Shown here: positions 1 to 6,182 of the stretch, one piece after another
Layout of the letters: each line of letters starts with the position of its first letter
Numbering within the stretch: position 1 is the first letter of the stretch
Source: an uncultured Prevotellaceae bacterium
GTDB taxonomy: Bacteria > Bacteroidota > Bacteroidia > Bacteroidales > Bacteroidaceae
NCBI GenBank assembly: GCA_900313845.1
Contig: OMTC01000020.1
Location: forward strand, 1 to 11,917
DNA: 11,917 bases
Direction: 5' to 3'
Position numbers and translations under genes: made by a program
The notes under the pieces: generated by a model
The model's input: only the letters and a program-made list of their open reading frames with translations
The model's database searches: none
Told to the model about the DNA's origin: nothing

Positions 1-29
1 CAAAAAAACAGAGATGTATCAACGATTAA

Positions 30-890
30 TTATTTCTTTGGAGGTAGTTTCGATGTACCCTTTAGCATGCTCTTCTCATCTTTGGCGACACGCCGTTCCA
101 CTTTCTTAATGTCCTCTGCGGGTGGAAGTTCTTCAGGCTTTATTCCACGTTGACCCAACATGCCACGAACGCTTCGGTTGTTCTGTACATGCTCGGCTGT
201 AATGCTTGCTTCACCATAAAGATCTTTTTGTTCGACATTGTAATTGGTCATTTCCGTGGCAAGATTCTTAGCAGCAATTGTCAGTGTAGGAAGAAAATCA
301 GCCAAAGCACCACTTTTGATGCCAAGTCTCTGCTTCATTTGTTCAGTTGAAAGACCTCCAAACAAAGCATAGTCACCTTTTGAACGAATACGACCAAAAC
401 CACGATCGTCCACTCCACGTTGATAAATATTACGACTTAACTGTTTTTCCGAAGCTCGTAAACGTTCACGTGTATTCAGACGTGCCACTTCGTTTAAACG
501 CTCTTCAATAAGTTCTACCTTACGAGTCTGGACAGCAAAGTAACTTTGCGCAAAAGCTACTTCTTCCTTCTTCGGGTCGCCATTTTGCGCAATCAAATAA
601 CAGGCATATCTTGTGAGCATGAAGTCTTGAATATCGCGCTGTGAACCACTGCCAAGCTGGACCATTTTCGTGACCTCACGAAAATGGTCATCAATGCTGA
701 TTCCCAGTGTCTTACACGATTCCATTGCCCGACCAATGGCTACTACAAAATTCTCCCATCGTGCATAACCTAACACTTGTTGCAGCTCACGTGCATACCA
801 TACTTCGATGGTATTTCCTTCATCGTCATTGATGTTCTTCGCTATCAGGTCGAATGCCGACTTGTATTGTTGTATTTTCTGAATATCCAT
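30..890 (-). CDS. dinD: DNA damage-inducible protein D (DinD family)
   Basis: The 286-residue product is close to the length of E. coli DinD (about 274). The N-terminal half (about 25-130) resembles a BRO-N-like domain, with WYARELQQVLGYARWENF at 31-48 and DFMLTRYACYLIAQNGDPKK at 89-108. The second half has the DinD signatures DDRGFGRIRSKGDYALFGGL (161-180) and GALADFLPTLTIAAKNLATE (194-213), and the C-terminus is lysine-rich. From family knowledge, dinD is an SOS gene in E. coli and its product inhibits RecA strand exchange. A similar cytoplasmic role here is inferred. The gene stands alone, with its own promoter-like sequence about 80 nt upstream of the ATG and no clear Shine-Dalgarno sequence. 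It appears richer in A+T than the frd genes. DinD homologues are patchily distributed, so acquisition by transfer is possible but unproven. I recognised no LexA box. Confidence 0.93.
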   Translation of the reverse strand: MDIQKIQQYKSAFDLIAKNINDDEGNTIEVWYARELQQVLGYARWENFVVAIGRAMESCKTLGISIDDHFREVTKMVQLGSGSQRDIQDFMLTRYACYLIAQNGDPKKEEVAFAQSYFAVQTRKVELIEERLNEVARLNTRERLRASEKQLSRNIYQRGVDDRGFGRIRSKGDYALFGGLSTEQMKQRLGIKSGALADFLPTLTIAAKNLATEMTNYNVEQKDLYGEASITAEHVQNNRSVRGMLGQRGIKPEELPPAEDIKKVERRVAKDEKSMLKGTSKLPPKK

Positions 891-967
891 AATCTTGTAA
901 ACTTACGGTTACATGCTCTAATTAGTTAATACCCTCAGCCATTGAATGAATACATTGGTGTTGGATG

Positions 968-998
968 CAAAGTTATGAAAATAAGTGTAGAAATCCAA
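968..998 (-). promoter_or_regulatory. Putative Bacteroidetes-type promoter of dinD
   Basis: Read on the minus strand, TAACTTTG (968-975) fits the -7 consensus TAnnTTTG. TTG at 996-998 lies 20 nt upstream, where the -33 box is expected. Transcription would start near 960 and give a leader of about 70 nt before the dinD ATG at 890. The same TAACTTTG octamer is found at the expected place before skp. Confidence 0.6.
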
Positions 999-1122
999 GT
1001 CGTTGACATTAAATAAATTTGATAAAGCAAAGAATCAATTGGTATGCCTACAGGCTGTTTAACGATTTATCATTGGCATCAAACCACTTCTTCGAATTTC
1101 GAGAACTTCTCCTTAAATTCAT

Positions 1123-1391
1123 CTGAAACGATCCTTTGGATTTACTGAAACAGCGAGGGCTCGACATTAATCCCGCGAAGGTTCGGCAGAAGGATGGCGA
1201 AGGCTCGGCAGAACGATGGCGAAGGTTCGAGCAACTAGTTGAATCAAAGAAAAGGGTCAGTTGAGACGAAAAAATGATTCGGAAAAGACGAAGGAGTGGT
1301 TTAGTTGAAGCGAAGGAGGTGTTCGGTTAAGGCAATGGGGTGGTTTTGTCGAAACGATGGGAATCGACAGAAAAGGGGAATGAAGGAAATG
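1123..1391. repeat. Degenerate 22-nt tandem repeat array
   Basis: A 22-nt period runs through most of the gene-free stretch between dinD and murI. CTGAAAC recurs at 1123 and 1145. GCGAAGG-type units start at 1153, 1175, 1197 and 1219; units 1175-1196 and 1197-1218 differ at only two positions. After a small register shift, units with GTTGA or a variant start at 1238, 1260, 1282, 1304, 1326, 1348 and 1370, and CGAAGG-like cores follow in the same register. About twelve units are recognisable, diverging toward murI. Twenty-two is not a multiple of three and the frames are broken, so the array does not encode a peptide repeat. Units abut directly, without unique spacers. The flanking part, 999-1122, holds nothing I can name apart from an imperfect palindrome around 1090-1106. 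Confidence 0.7.
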
Positions 1392-1456
1392 AGATGGTGG
1401 GTGGAGGGGATGTAGATGAGGGGGTAGAGGGAAGAGAGAGGGTGGTTAGAGGGTGA
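1369..1456 (-). terminator. G-free, pyrimidine-rich 3' tract of murI, possible Rho-dependent termination zone
   Basis: The plus strand has no C from 1369 to 1456, so a murI transcript would contain no G for 88 nt across its stop codon. The remaining bases are mainly C and U. A C-rich, G-poor, unstructured RNA is the known signature of Rho loading. No hairpin followed by a U-run was seen after murI, so Rho-dependent termination is an inference that would fill the gap. The opposite strand has G-runs (around 1395-1410) that could form a two-tetrad quadruplex. Confidence 0.3.
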
Positions 1457-2264
1457 CGCGCTGCACTTCAATTTGTTCGTGGAGGAACATGCTGGCGGAT
1501 TCACGGAATTTGGTGGTGGATTCCGTGGTGTAGTAATGGCAAGTGCCACCTTGCGAGAGGCGCTGCTGCATTTCGGGATGACGGAAAAGATAGTTCTCAA
1601 GGCTGGCAGCGATGTATTTGCCTTGAGGAATGACGGTCACCCCTGCAGGGATGTACTTCTTGATTTTGTCAAGAAGCAAAGGATAGTGGGTGCAACCGAG
1701 AATGACGGTGTCGATGAGTGGGTCCTTTGCCATGAGTTTCTCGATGCTGTCCTTCACGAAATAATCAGCACCAGGTTTGTCGAATTCGCCGTTTTCAACG
1801 AGAGGAACCCACATCGGACACGCCAGTCCGGTGACACTGAAACCTGGGTGGAGCTTCTCGATTTCGAGCTTGTAGCTTTCGCTCTTGATGGTACCCTCTG
1901 TGGCAAGCACTCCAATGTGGTGGTTGCGAGAGATGTCACCGACGATTTCGGCAGTTGGAATGATGACTCCCAGCACTCGACGGTCGGGTGCATGCTGAGG
2001 GAGATAGTTTTGCTGAATGGAACGCAGTGCCTTGGCTGAAGCGGTGTTGCAACCGAGGATGACGAGTGGACAACCCATCTCGAAGAGTTTCTTCACGGCT
2101 TGGAGCGTGAATTCATAGACTATATCGAAGGAACGTGTTCCGTATGGGGCACGCGCATTGTCGCCCAAGTAGATGTAGTCGTACTGGGGAAGGCGTGAGC
2201 GGATGCCATCGAGGATGGTCAATCCTCCGTAACCTGAATCAAATATGCCAATGGGAGAAGACAT
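1446..2264 (-). CDS. murI: Glutamate racemase
   Basis: MurI converts L-glutamate to D-glutamate in the cytoplasm for peptidoglycan stem peptides. The 272-residue length is normal for the family. The N-terminal motif IGIFDSGYGGLT (5-16) holds the conserved Asp9 and Ser10, and LGDNARAPYG (33-42) follows. The two catalytic cysteines are visible as Cys72 in LGCNTASAKAL and Cys191 in ILGCTHYPLLLD, with His193 next to the second. All expected active-site motifs are present, so the enzyme should be functional. It lies 152 nt downstream of skp on the same strand, and I saw no TAnnTTTG box in that gap, so co-transcription with skp is likely. The skp/ompH-murI neighbourhood is, from memory, common in Bacteroidales. 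The end of the gene runs into a G-free transcript tract. Confidence 0.97.
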   Translation of the reverse strand: MSSPIGIFDSGYGGLTILDGIRSRLPQYDYIYLGDNARAPYGTRSFDIVYEFTLQAVKKLFEMGCPLVILGCNTASAKALRSIQQNYLPQHAPDRRVLGVIIPTAEIVGDISRNHHIGVLATEGTIKSESYKLEIEKLHPGFSVTGLACPMWVPLVENGEFDKPGADYFVKDSIEKLMAKDPLIDTVILGCTHYPLLLDKIKKYIPAGVTVIPQGKYIAASLENYLFRHPEMQQRLSQGGTCHYYTTESTTKFRESASMFLHEQIEVQRVTL

Positions 2265-2416
2265 TTAAATGAAGAATGAAAAATGAAGAATTAAAAATTT
2301 ATCAGGGATTTAAAGGATTTGAAAGGATTTTTGAAACTTGAAGCCTGAAACTTGAAACCAGCACGAAGTGCCTTGAAACTTCGTTAAACGTTAAACTTTA
2401 AACGTTAAACGTTTTT
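2265..2416 (-). repeat. Repeat-filled spacer between skp and murI with a CGAAGT/ACTTCG hairpin
   Basis: In the direction of transcription, the spacer begins with heptamer repeats of the type AACGTTT/AAAGTTT, about 2384-2416. A hairpin follows, with stem CGAAGT (2364-2369) and ACTTCG (2378-2383) around an 8-nt loop. Then come repeats of GTTTCAA type (about 2333-2360) and an A/T-rich run to the murI start. The heptamers followed by AACGAAGTT resemble the two frd spacers, so all three look like members of one loose family of spacer repeats. No promoter box was seen. Confidence 0.55.
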
Positions 2417-2965
2417 TCATTTCATTGCTTCAATTATATAAGGAGAGACATCTTCGCCTTGGTCGCCATTGATGAATGGGTAGGCTTTGTTGTCGGTGTT
2501 GAGGATAAAGGAATATCCGCGTTCCATGCCCACTTGGTAGATGGCATCGTCGAGTTGCTTGTAGATGGGAGCCATCACTTCCTGCTCAGATGCTTCGAGA
2601 AGTTGCTTGGCTTCCTGCTTGAATTGCATGCTCTGCTCCATGAGTTGCTTGAGTTCCTTCTGTCGCTTGAGCAGGATGTTCTCGGGAAAAGTCTGCTGAC
2701 CTTCCACATACTCTGCAAATTGCTTGGAGAACTGTTCTTCGTTGCGCTTCAATTCCGTTTCGTAAGCCTTGCGCAAGTCGGCAATTTTCTTTTGCGCGAT
2801 GTCGTAACCGGGACTATTGCGAAGCATGTCGGAATAGCTGAAATAGCCGAAGCGGACATATTCGCGAATCACTCGTGTGGCAGCGGAATCGGTTTGGACA
2901 TCCTGTGCATACGCACTGAGCGACGCACAGAGAGCCATCGTCACAGCAAAAAGTAAGTTTCTCAT
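2417..2965 (-). CDS. skp: Periplasmic chaperone, Skp/OmpH family
   Basis: Skp-type proteins hold unfolded outer-membrane proteins in the periplasm before delivery to the BAM complex. From the chosen start the product is 182 residues. It opens with a signal peptide (MRNLLFAVTMALCASLSAYA, then QD), with likely cleavage after AYA. The rest is a charged helical hairpin rich in Lys, Glu and Gln, the expected tentacle-like coiled coil. A C-terminal strand region includes YSFILNTDNKAYPFING. The frame stays open upstream to an ATG at 3022, but that start would bury the signal peptide behind 19 extra residues and lies upstream of the -7 box at 3010-3017, so the ATG at 2963-2965 is preferred. Bacteroidales often have two ompH copies beside bamA. 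Here one copy with its own promoter is seen. Confidence 0.92.
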   Translation of the reverse strand: MRNLLFAVTMALCASLSAYAQDVQTDSAATRVIREYVRFGYFSYSDMLRNSPGYDIAQKKIADLRKAYETELKRNEEQFSKQFAEYVEGQQTFPENILLKRQKELKQLMEQSMQFKQEAKQLLEASEQEVMAPIYKQLDDAIYQVGMERGYSFILNTDNKAYPFINGDQGEDVSPYIIEAMK

Positions 2966-3009
2966 ATATAACATATATAATTTGCTTTGTTGAGTTGAAT
3001 ATTTGCTTG

Positions 3010-3040
3010 CAAAGTTACGCAATTTTTCACTCCGACGAAA
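3010..3040 (-). promoter_or_regulatory. Putative promoter of skp-murI
   Basis: On the minus strand, TAACTTTG at 3010-3017 matches TAnnTTTG. A TTTCG (3036-3040) in place of the -33 TTTG lies about 19 nt upstream. The predicted leader to the skp ATG at 2965 is about 40 nt. The position argues against the longer skp frame that starts at 3022. Confidence 0.6.
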
Positions 3041-3068
3041 TTATGATAACAATTTTCGTCTTAAATTC

Positions 3069-3099
3069 TTGTAAGTTTGGTTAAAAAAAATTATTTTTG
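3069..3099 (+). promoter_or_regulatory. Putative promoter of frdCAB
   Basis: TATTTTTG (3092-3099) fits TAnnTTTG, and TTG at 3069-3071 lies 20 nt upstream as the -33 element. Transcription would start near 3106 and leave an untranslated leader of about 120 nt before frdC. No comparable box was seen in the two spacers inside the operon, so this is probably the single promoter for all three subunits. It is divergent from the skp promoter, about 30 bp away. Confidence 0.6.
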
Positions 3100-3112
3100 C
3101 AGACTTATAGAC

Positions 3113-3146
3113 GTGTGTAGCTATGTTTCATAGGGTAAAAACACAC
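3113..3146 (+). promoter_or_regulatory. Nested hairpin in the frdC leader
   Basis: Just after the predicted transcription start, an inner stem CTATG (3121-3125) and CATAG (3129-3133) closes a TTT loop. An outer stem GTGTGT (3113-3118) and ACACAC (3141-3146) encloses it. Further down the leader, TTTTGT (3172-3177) and ACAAAA (3180-3185) form a 14-bp inverted repeat. These could act as an mRNA 5' stabiliser or as protein-binding sites; neither is proven, and the leader is A/T-rich, where short inverted repeats arise by chance. Confidence 0.35.
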
Positions 3147-3224
3147 CTTTTTGTGCATCTAACATTAGCGTTTTTGTAAACAAAATTATTCAAATCAATA
3201 TTAATTTTTTAAACAAATCAATTT

Positions 3225-3989
3225 ATGTGGTTATGTAACTCTTCAATCGGAAGAAAAGTAGTGATGTCGGTAACCGGCATAGCTCTGATTCTCTTCCTGA
3301 CGTTTCATGGATGCATGAACGTTGTGGCTCTCTTCTCAGCCAAGGGATACAACATGATTTGTGAATTCCTCGGTGCCAACTGGTATGCTGTGGTAGCTAC
3401 TATCGGTTTGGCAGCGCTGGCTCTGATTCACATCGTGTATGCTTTCTGGCTGACAATCCAAAACCGTAAGGCACGTGGTAGCAACCGCTACGACGTGACA
3501 GAAAAGCCTGGCAAGGTGGAATGGGCATCTCAGAACATGCTCGTGCTGGGTATCATCATCTTGTTGGGTTTGCTCCTGCACCTTTTCAACTTCTGGTACA
3601 ACATGATGTTTGCAGAGCTCTTCCCAAGCATTCACTTCGATGCAGCTCCTGCTGACGGTTTTGGTAAGATTGTCAACACATTCACCAATCCTATCTATGT
3701 GGTGCTCTACATCATCTGGATTATTGCACTTTGGTTCCACCTCGCTCATGGTTTCTGGTCAGCTATTCAGACCATCGGCTGGAGCGGACACATCTGGTTC
3801 AATCGCTGGCGCGTTATCGGCATCATCTATGTGACTCTGCTGGCGCTCATGTTCCTTGCAGTAATTATTGGTTTTGCAACAGGCCTCGCTCCATCGCTCA
3901 CTTGCCCTTGCGGTAGTGACTGCGGTTGCAACTTGGGCGACTTGTGCGAATGCGCCAAGGGATGTGCTGCTGGATGCTGCGGACATTGA
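3225..3989 (+). CDS. frdC: Fumarate reductase/succinate dehydrogenase cytochrome b subunit, with cysteine-rich tail
   Basis: This 254-residue membrane subunit anchors the reductase and passes electrons between the menaquinone pool and FrdB through haem b. Five hydrophobic segments can be seen, about 12-35, 51-77, 104-125, 154-178 and 196-220, as expected for the single-anchor-subunit (Wolinella/Bacillus) type. Candidate haem ligands in or near these segments are His28, His69, His119, and His172 or His175 (LWFHLAHGFWS). Residues 227-254, after the last segment, carry nine cysteines in 28 residues (Cys 227, 229, 233, 235, 241, 243, 247, 251 and 252) and end in His254. I do not recognise this tail from well-studied homologues, although it may exist in close relatives. 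Gene order C-A-B supports the call. Whether the complex works mainly as a fumarate reductase is inferred from the anaerobic lineage. Confidence 0.95.
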   Translation: MWLCNSSIGRKVVMSVTGIALILFLTFHGCMNVVALFSAKGYNMICEFLGANWYAVVATIGLAALALIHIVYAFWLTIQNRKARGSNRYDVTEKPGKVEWASQNMLVLGIIILLGLLLHLFNFWYNMMFAELFPSIHFDAAPADGFGKIVNTFTNPIYVVLYIIWIIALWFHLAHGFWSAIQTIGWSGHIWFNRWRVIGIIYVTLLALMFLAVIIGFATGLAPSLTCPCGSDCGCNLGDLCECAKGCAAGCCGH

Positions 3990-4099
3990 AAAAAGTTTAA
4001 AGTTTAACGTTTAAAGTTTAAAGAAGTTACACTTCTCAGTTAAAACTTAAAAACTCAAAAACTTAGAAACTCAACATCTTAAAAACTCAAAAACTCATT
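3990..4099 (+). repeat. Inverted-repeat spacer element, copy 1 (frdC-frdA)
   Basis: Heptamers of AGTTTAA type (about 3994-4022) lead into a small hairpin, GAAGT-TAC-ACTTC (4023-4035), then octamers ACTYAAAA (about 4045-4096). The octamers are roughly complementary to the upstream repeats, so the whole spacer can fold as a long, weak hairpin. Positions 4023-4074 match 6118-6169 in the frdA-frdB spacer at 50 of 52 bases. No promoter or T-run terminator was seen. Confidence 0.7.
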
Positions 4100-6079
4100 A
4101 TGGTTAAAATAGATTCAAAAATACCTGAGGGACCAGTTGCTGAGAAATGGACCAACTATAAGGCACACCAGCGCTTGGTAAACCCAAAGAATAAACTGAA
4201 GCTCGACGTGATTGTCGTTGGTACTGGTCTTGCCGGTGCTTCCGCAGCAGCTTCTCTTGGCGAAATGGGCTTCAACGTGCTCAACTTCTGCATCCAGGAC
4301 TCTCCTCGCCGCGCTCACTCCATCGCTGCTCAGGGTGGTATCAATGCTGCAAAGAACTATCAGAACGATGGTGACTCTGTTTATCGTCTTTTCTACGACA
4401 CCGTGAAGGGTGGTGACTACCGTGCTCGCGAAGCCAATGTCTATCGTCTTGCTGAAGTGTCGAACAGCATCATCGACCAGTGCGTGGCACAGGGCGTTCC
4501 TTTCGCACGCGAATATGGTGGTACACTCGCCAACCGTTCCTTCGGTGGTGCTCAGGTGAGCCGTACTTTCTATGCCAAAGGACAGACAGGTCAGCAGCTC
4601 CTCCTCGGTGCTTACTCTGCACTCTCTGCACAGGTGAATGCCAAGAAGGTGAAACTCTATACTCGTTACGAAATGCTCGACGTGGTGATTATCGACGGTC
4701 GTGCTCGCGGTATCATTGCCAAGAACCTCGTAACTGGTAAGCTCGAGCGCTTCTCTGCCAATGCCGTTGTGATTGCAACTGGTGGTTACGGAAACACTTA
4801 CTTCCTCTCGACCAACGCAATGGGTTGCAACGTCACTGCAGCTATGTCGTGCTACCGCAAGGGTGCTTACTTCGCAAATCCTTGCTACGTGCAGATTCAC
4901 CCAACTTGTATTCCAGTTCACGGCGACAAGCAGTCGAAGCTCACACTCATGTCTGAGTCGCTTCGTAACGATGGTCGTATCTGGGTGCCAAAGAAGTTGG
5001 AAGATGCTAAGAAATTGCAGGCAGGTCAAATCAAGGGTAGCGATATTCCTGAAGAGGACCGCGACTACTACTTGGAGCGCCGCTATCCTGCATTCGGTAA
5101 CCTCGTGCCTCGCGACGTTGCCAGCCGTGCAGCCAAGGAGCGTTGCGACAAGGGCTTCGGTGTGAACAACACAGGTCTTGCCGTATTCCTCGATTTCTCC
5201 GAATCCATCGAGCGTTTGGGCCTCGACGTAGTGCTCCAGCGCTATGGCAACCTCTTCGACATGTATGAGGAAATCACCGACGTGAACCCAGGTGAAGTGG
5301 CTCGCGAAATCAACGGTGTGAAATACTATAATCCAATGATGATCTTCCCTGCTATCCACTACACAATGGGTGGTATTTGGGTTGACTACGAACTCCAGAC
5401 TTCCATTCCTGGACTCTTCGCTATCGGCGAGTGCAACTTCTCCGACCACGGTGCAAACCGCCTCGGTGCCAGCGCACTCATGCAGGGTCTTGCAGATGGA
5501 TATTTCGTTCTGCCATATACGATTCAGAACTACCTTGCCGACCAAGCTATCTGGCCTCGCATCTCTACCGATGCTCCAGAGTTCGCAGAAGTGGAGGCAG
5601 CTACAGAAAAGCGCATCCAGAAGCTCATGAACATCAAGGGCAAGCGCTCTGTTGACTCTATCCACAAGGAACTCGGTCTCATCTGCTGGGAATACATCGG
5701 CATGGGTCGTACGAAGGAAGGACTTGAGACAGGTATCAAGAAGATTGATGCACTCCGCAAGGAATTCGACACCAACCTCTTCATCCCTGGCACTCGCGAA
5801 GGTCTCAACATCGAGCTCGACAAGGCTATCCACCTCGACGACTTCATCACGATGGGTAAGCTCATCGCTTACGACGCCCTCAGCCGCAACGAATCCTGCG
5901 GTGGTCACTTCCGTGAGGAATACCAGACTGAGGAAGGCGAAGCAAAGCGCGACGACAAGAACTACTTCTACGTAGGTTGCTGGAAGTATCAAGGCTCAGA
6001 CGATGTGGCTCCAGAGCTCATCAAGGAACCACTCGAATACGAGGCTATCAAGGTTCAGACACGTAATTACAAGAATTAA
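4100..6079 (+). CDS. frdA: Fumarate reductase/succinate dehydrogenase flavoprotein subunit
   Basis: The catalytic subunit reduces fumarate to succinate (or the reverse) at a covalently bound FAD. At 659 residues it is of the longer type expected in Bacteroidetes and Wolinella. The FAD-binding motif VIVVGTGLAGASAA (37-50) is followed by RAHSIAAQGG, in which His73 is the expected covalent FAD attachment site. The dicarboxylate site is visible as QIHPTC (His267), VPRDVASR (Arg338, the likely proton donor) and HYTMGGIWVD (from His420). NRLGASALMQGLADGY (453-468) is the conserved second nucleotide-binding stretch. All key residues are present. Codon choice is strongly biased toward C-ending codons (CTC, TTC, GAC), as in frdB, which suits high expression and explains the very long open frame on the opposite strand. 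The gene sits 110 nt after frdC and 103 nt before frdB. Confidence 0.98.
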   Translation: MVKIDSKIPEGPVAEKWTNYKAHQRLVNPKNKLKLDVIVVGTGLAGASAAASLGEMGFNVLNFCIQDSPRRAHSIAAQGGINAAKNYQNDGDSVYRLFYDTVKGGDYRAREANVYRLAEVSNSIIDQCVAQGVPFAREYGGTLANRSFGGAQVSRTFYAKGQTGQQLLLGAYSALSAQVNAKKVKLYTRYEMLDVVIIDGRARGIIAKNLVTGKLERFSANAVVIATGGYGNTYFLSTNAMGCNVTAAMSCYRKGAYFANPCYVQIHPTCIPVHGDKQSKLTLMSESLRNDGRIWVPKKLEDAKKLQAGQIKGSDIPEEDRDYYLERRYPAFGNLVPRDVASRAAKERCDKGFGVNNTGLAVFLDFSESIERLGLDVVLQRYGNLFDMYEEITDVNPGEVAREINGVKYYNPMMIFPAIHYTMGGIWVDYELQTSIPGLFAIGECNFSDHGANRLGASALMQGLADGYFVLPYTIQNYLADQAIWPRISTDAPEFAEVEAATEKRIQKLMNIKGKRSVDSIHKELGLICWEYIGMGRTKEGLETGIKKIDALRKEFDTNLFIPGTREGLNIELDKAIHLDDFITMGKLIAYDALSRNESCGGHFREEYQTEEGEAKRDDKNYFYVGCWKYQGSDDVAPELIKEPLEYEAIKVQTRNYKN

Positions 6080-6182
6080 TTTATAAGTTTTTTAGTTTAT
6101 AAGTTTATAAGTTTAACGAAGTTACACTTCTCAGCTAAAACTTAAAAACTCAAAAACTTAAAAACTCAAAAACTTAAAAAAC
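6080..6182 (+). repeat. Inverted-repeat spacer element, copy 2 (frdA-frdB)
   Basis: The element fills the spacer. Octamers of AAGTTTAT type (about 6083-6114) precede the hairpin GAAGT-TAC-ACTTC (6118-6130), and ACTYAAAA octamers (about 6139-6180) follow. The downstream octamers, reverse-complemented, resemble the upstream ones, so the two arms can pair around the core hairpin. The core and right arm (6118-6169) are nearly identical to 4023-4074. The left arms of the two copies differ, which suggests that the repeats expand or turn over separately. Confidence 0.7.

Noticed and set aside
150..350. A 66-codon plus-strand frame inside dinD
   Set aside because: It is a shadow of dinD with no recognisable sequence and no start signals.
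1123..1391. CRISPR array
   Set aside because: The units are tandem, 22 nt long and without unique spacers, and no cas gene is nearby.
1301..1600. A 99-codon minus-strand frame across the murI end and the 22-nt array
   Set aside because: It overlaps murI in another frame and is made largely of low-complexity Pro/Ser/Ile sequence from the G-free tract.
2966..3022. A longer skp reading frame starting at 3022
   Set aside because: It would place 19 residues before a good signal peptide and would start upstream of the predicted -7 box at 3010-3017.
4115..5992. A 625-codon open frame on the minus strand, antisense to frdA
   Set aside because: It is a by-product of the strong codon bias of frdA. 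Its translation resembles no known protein, and frdA has every catalytic motif.
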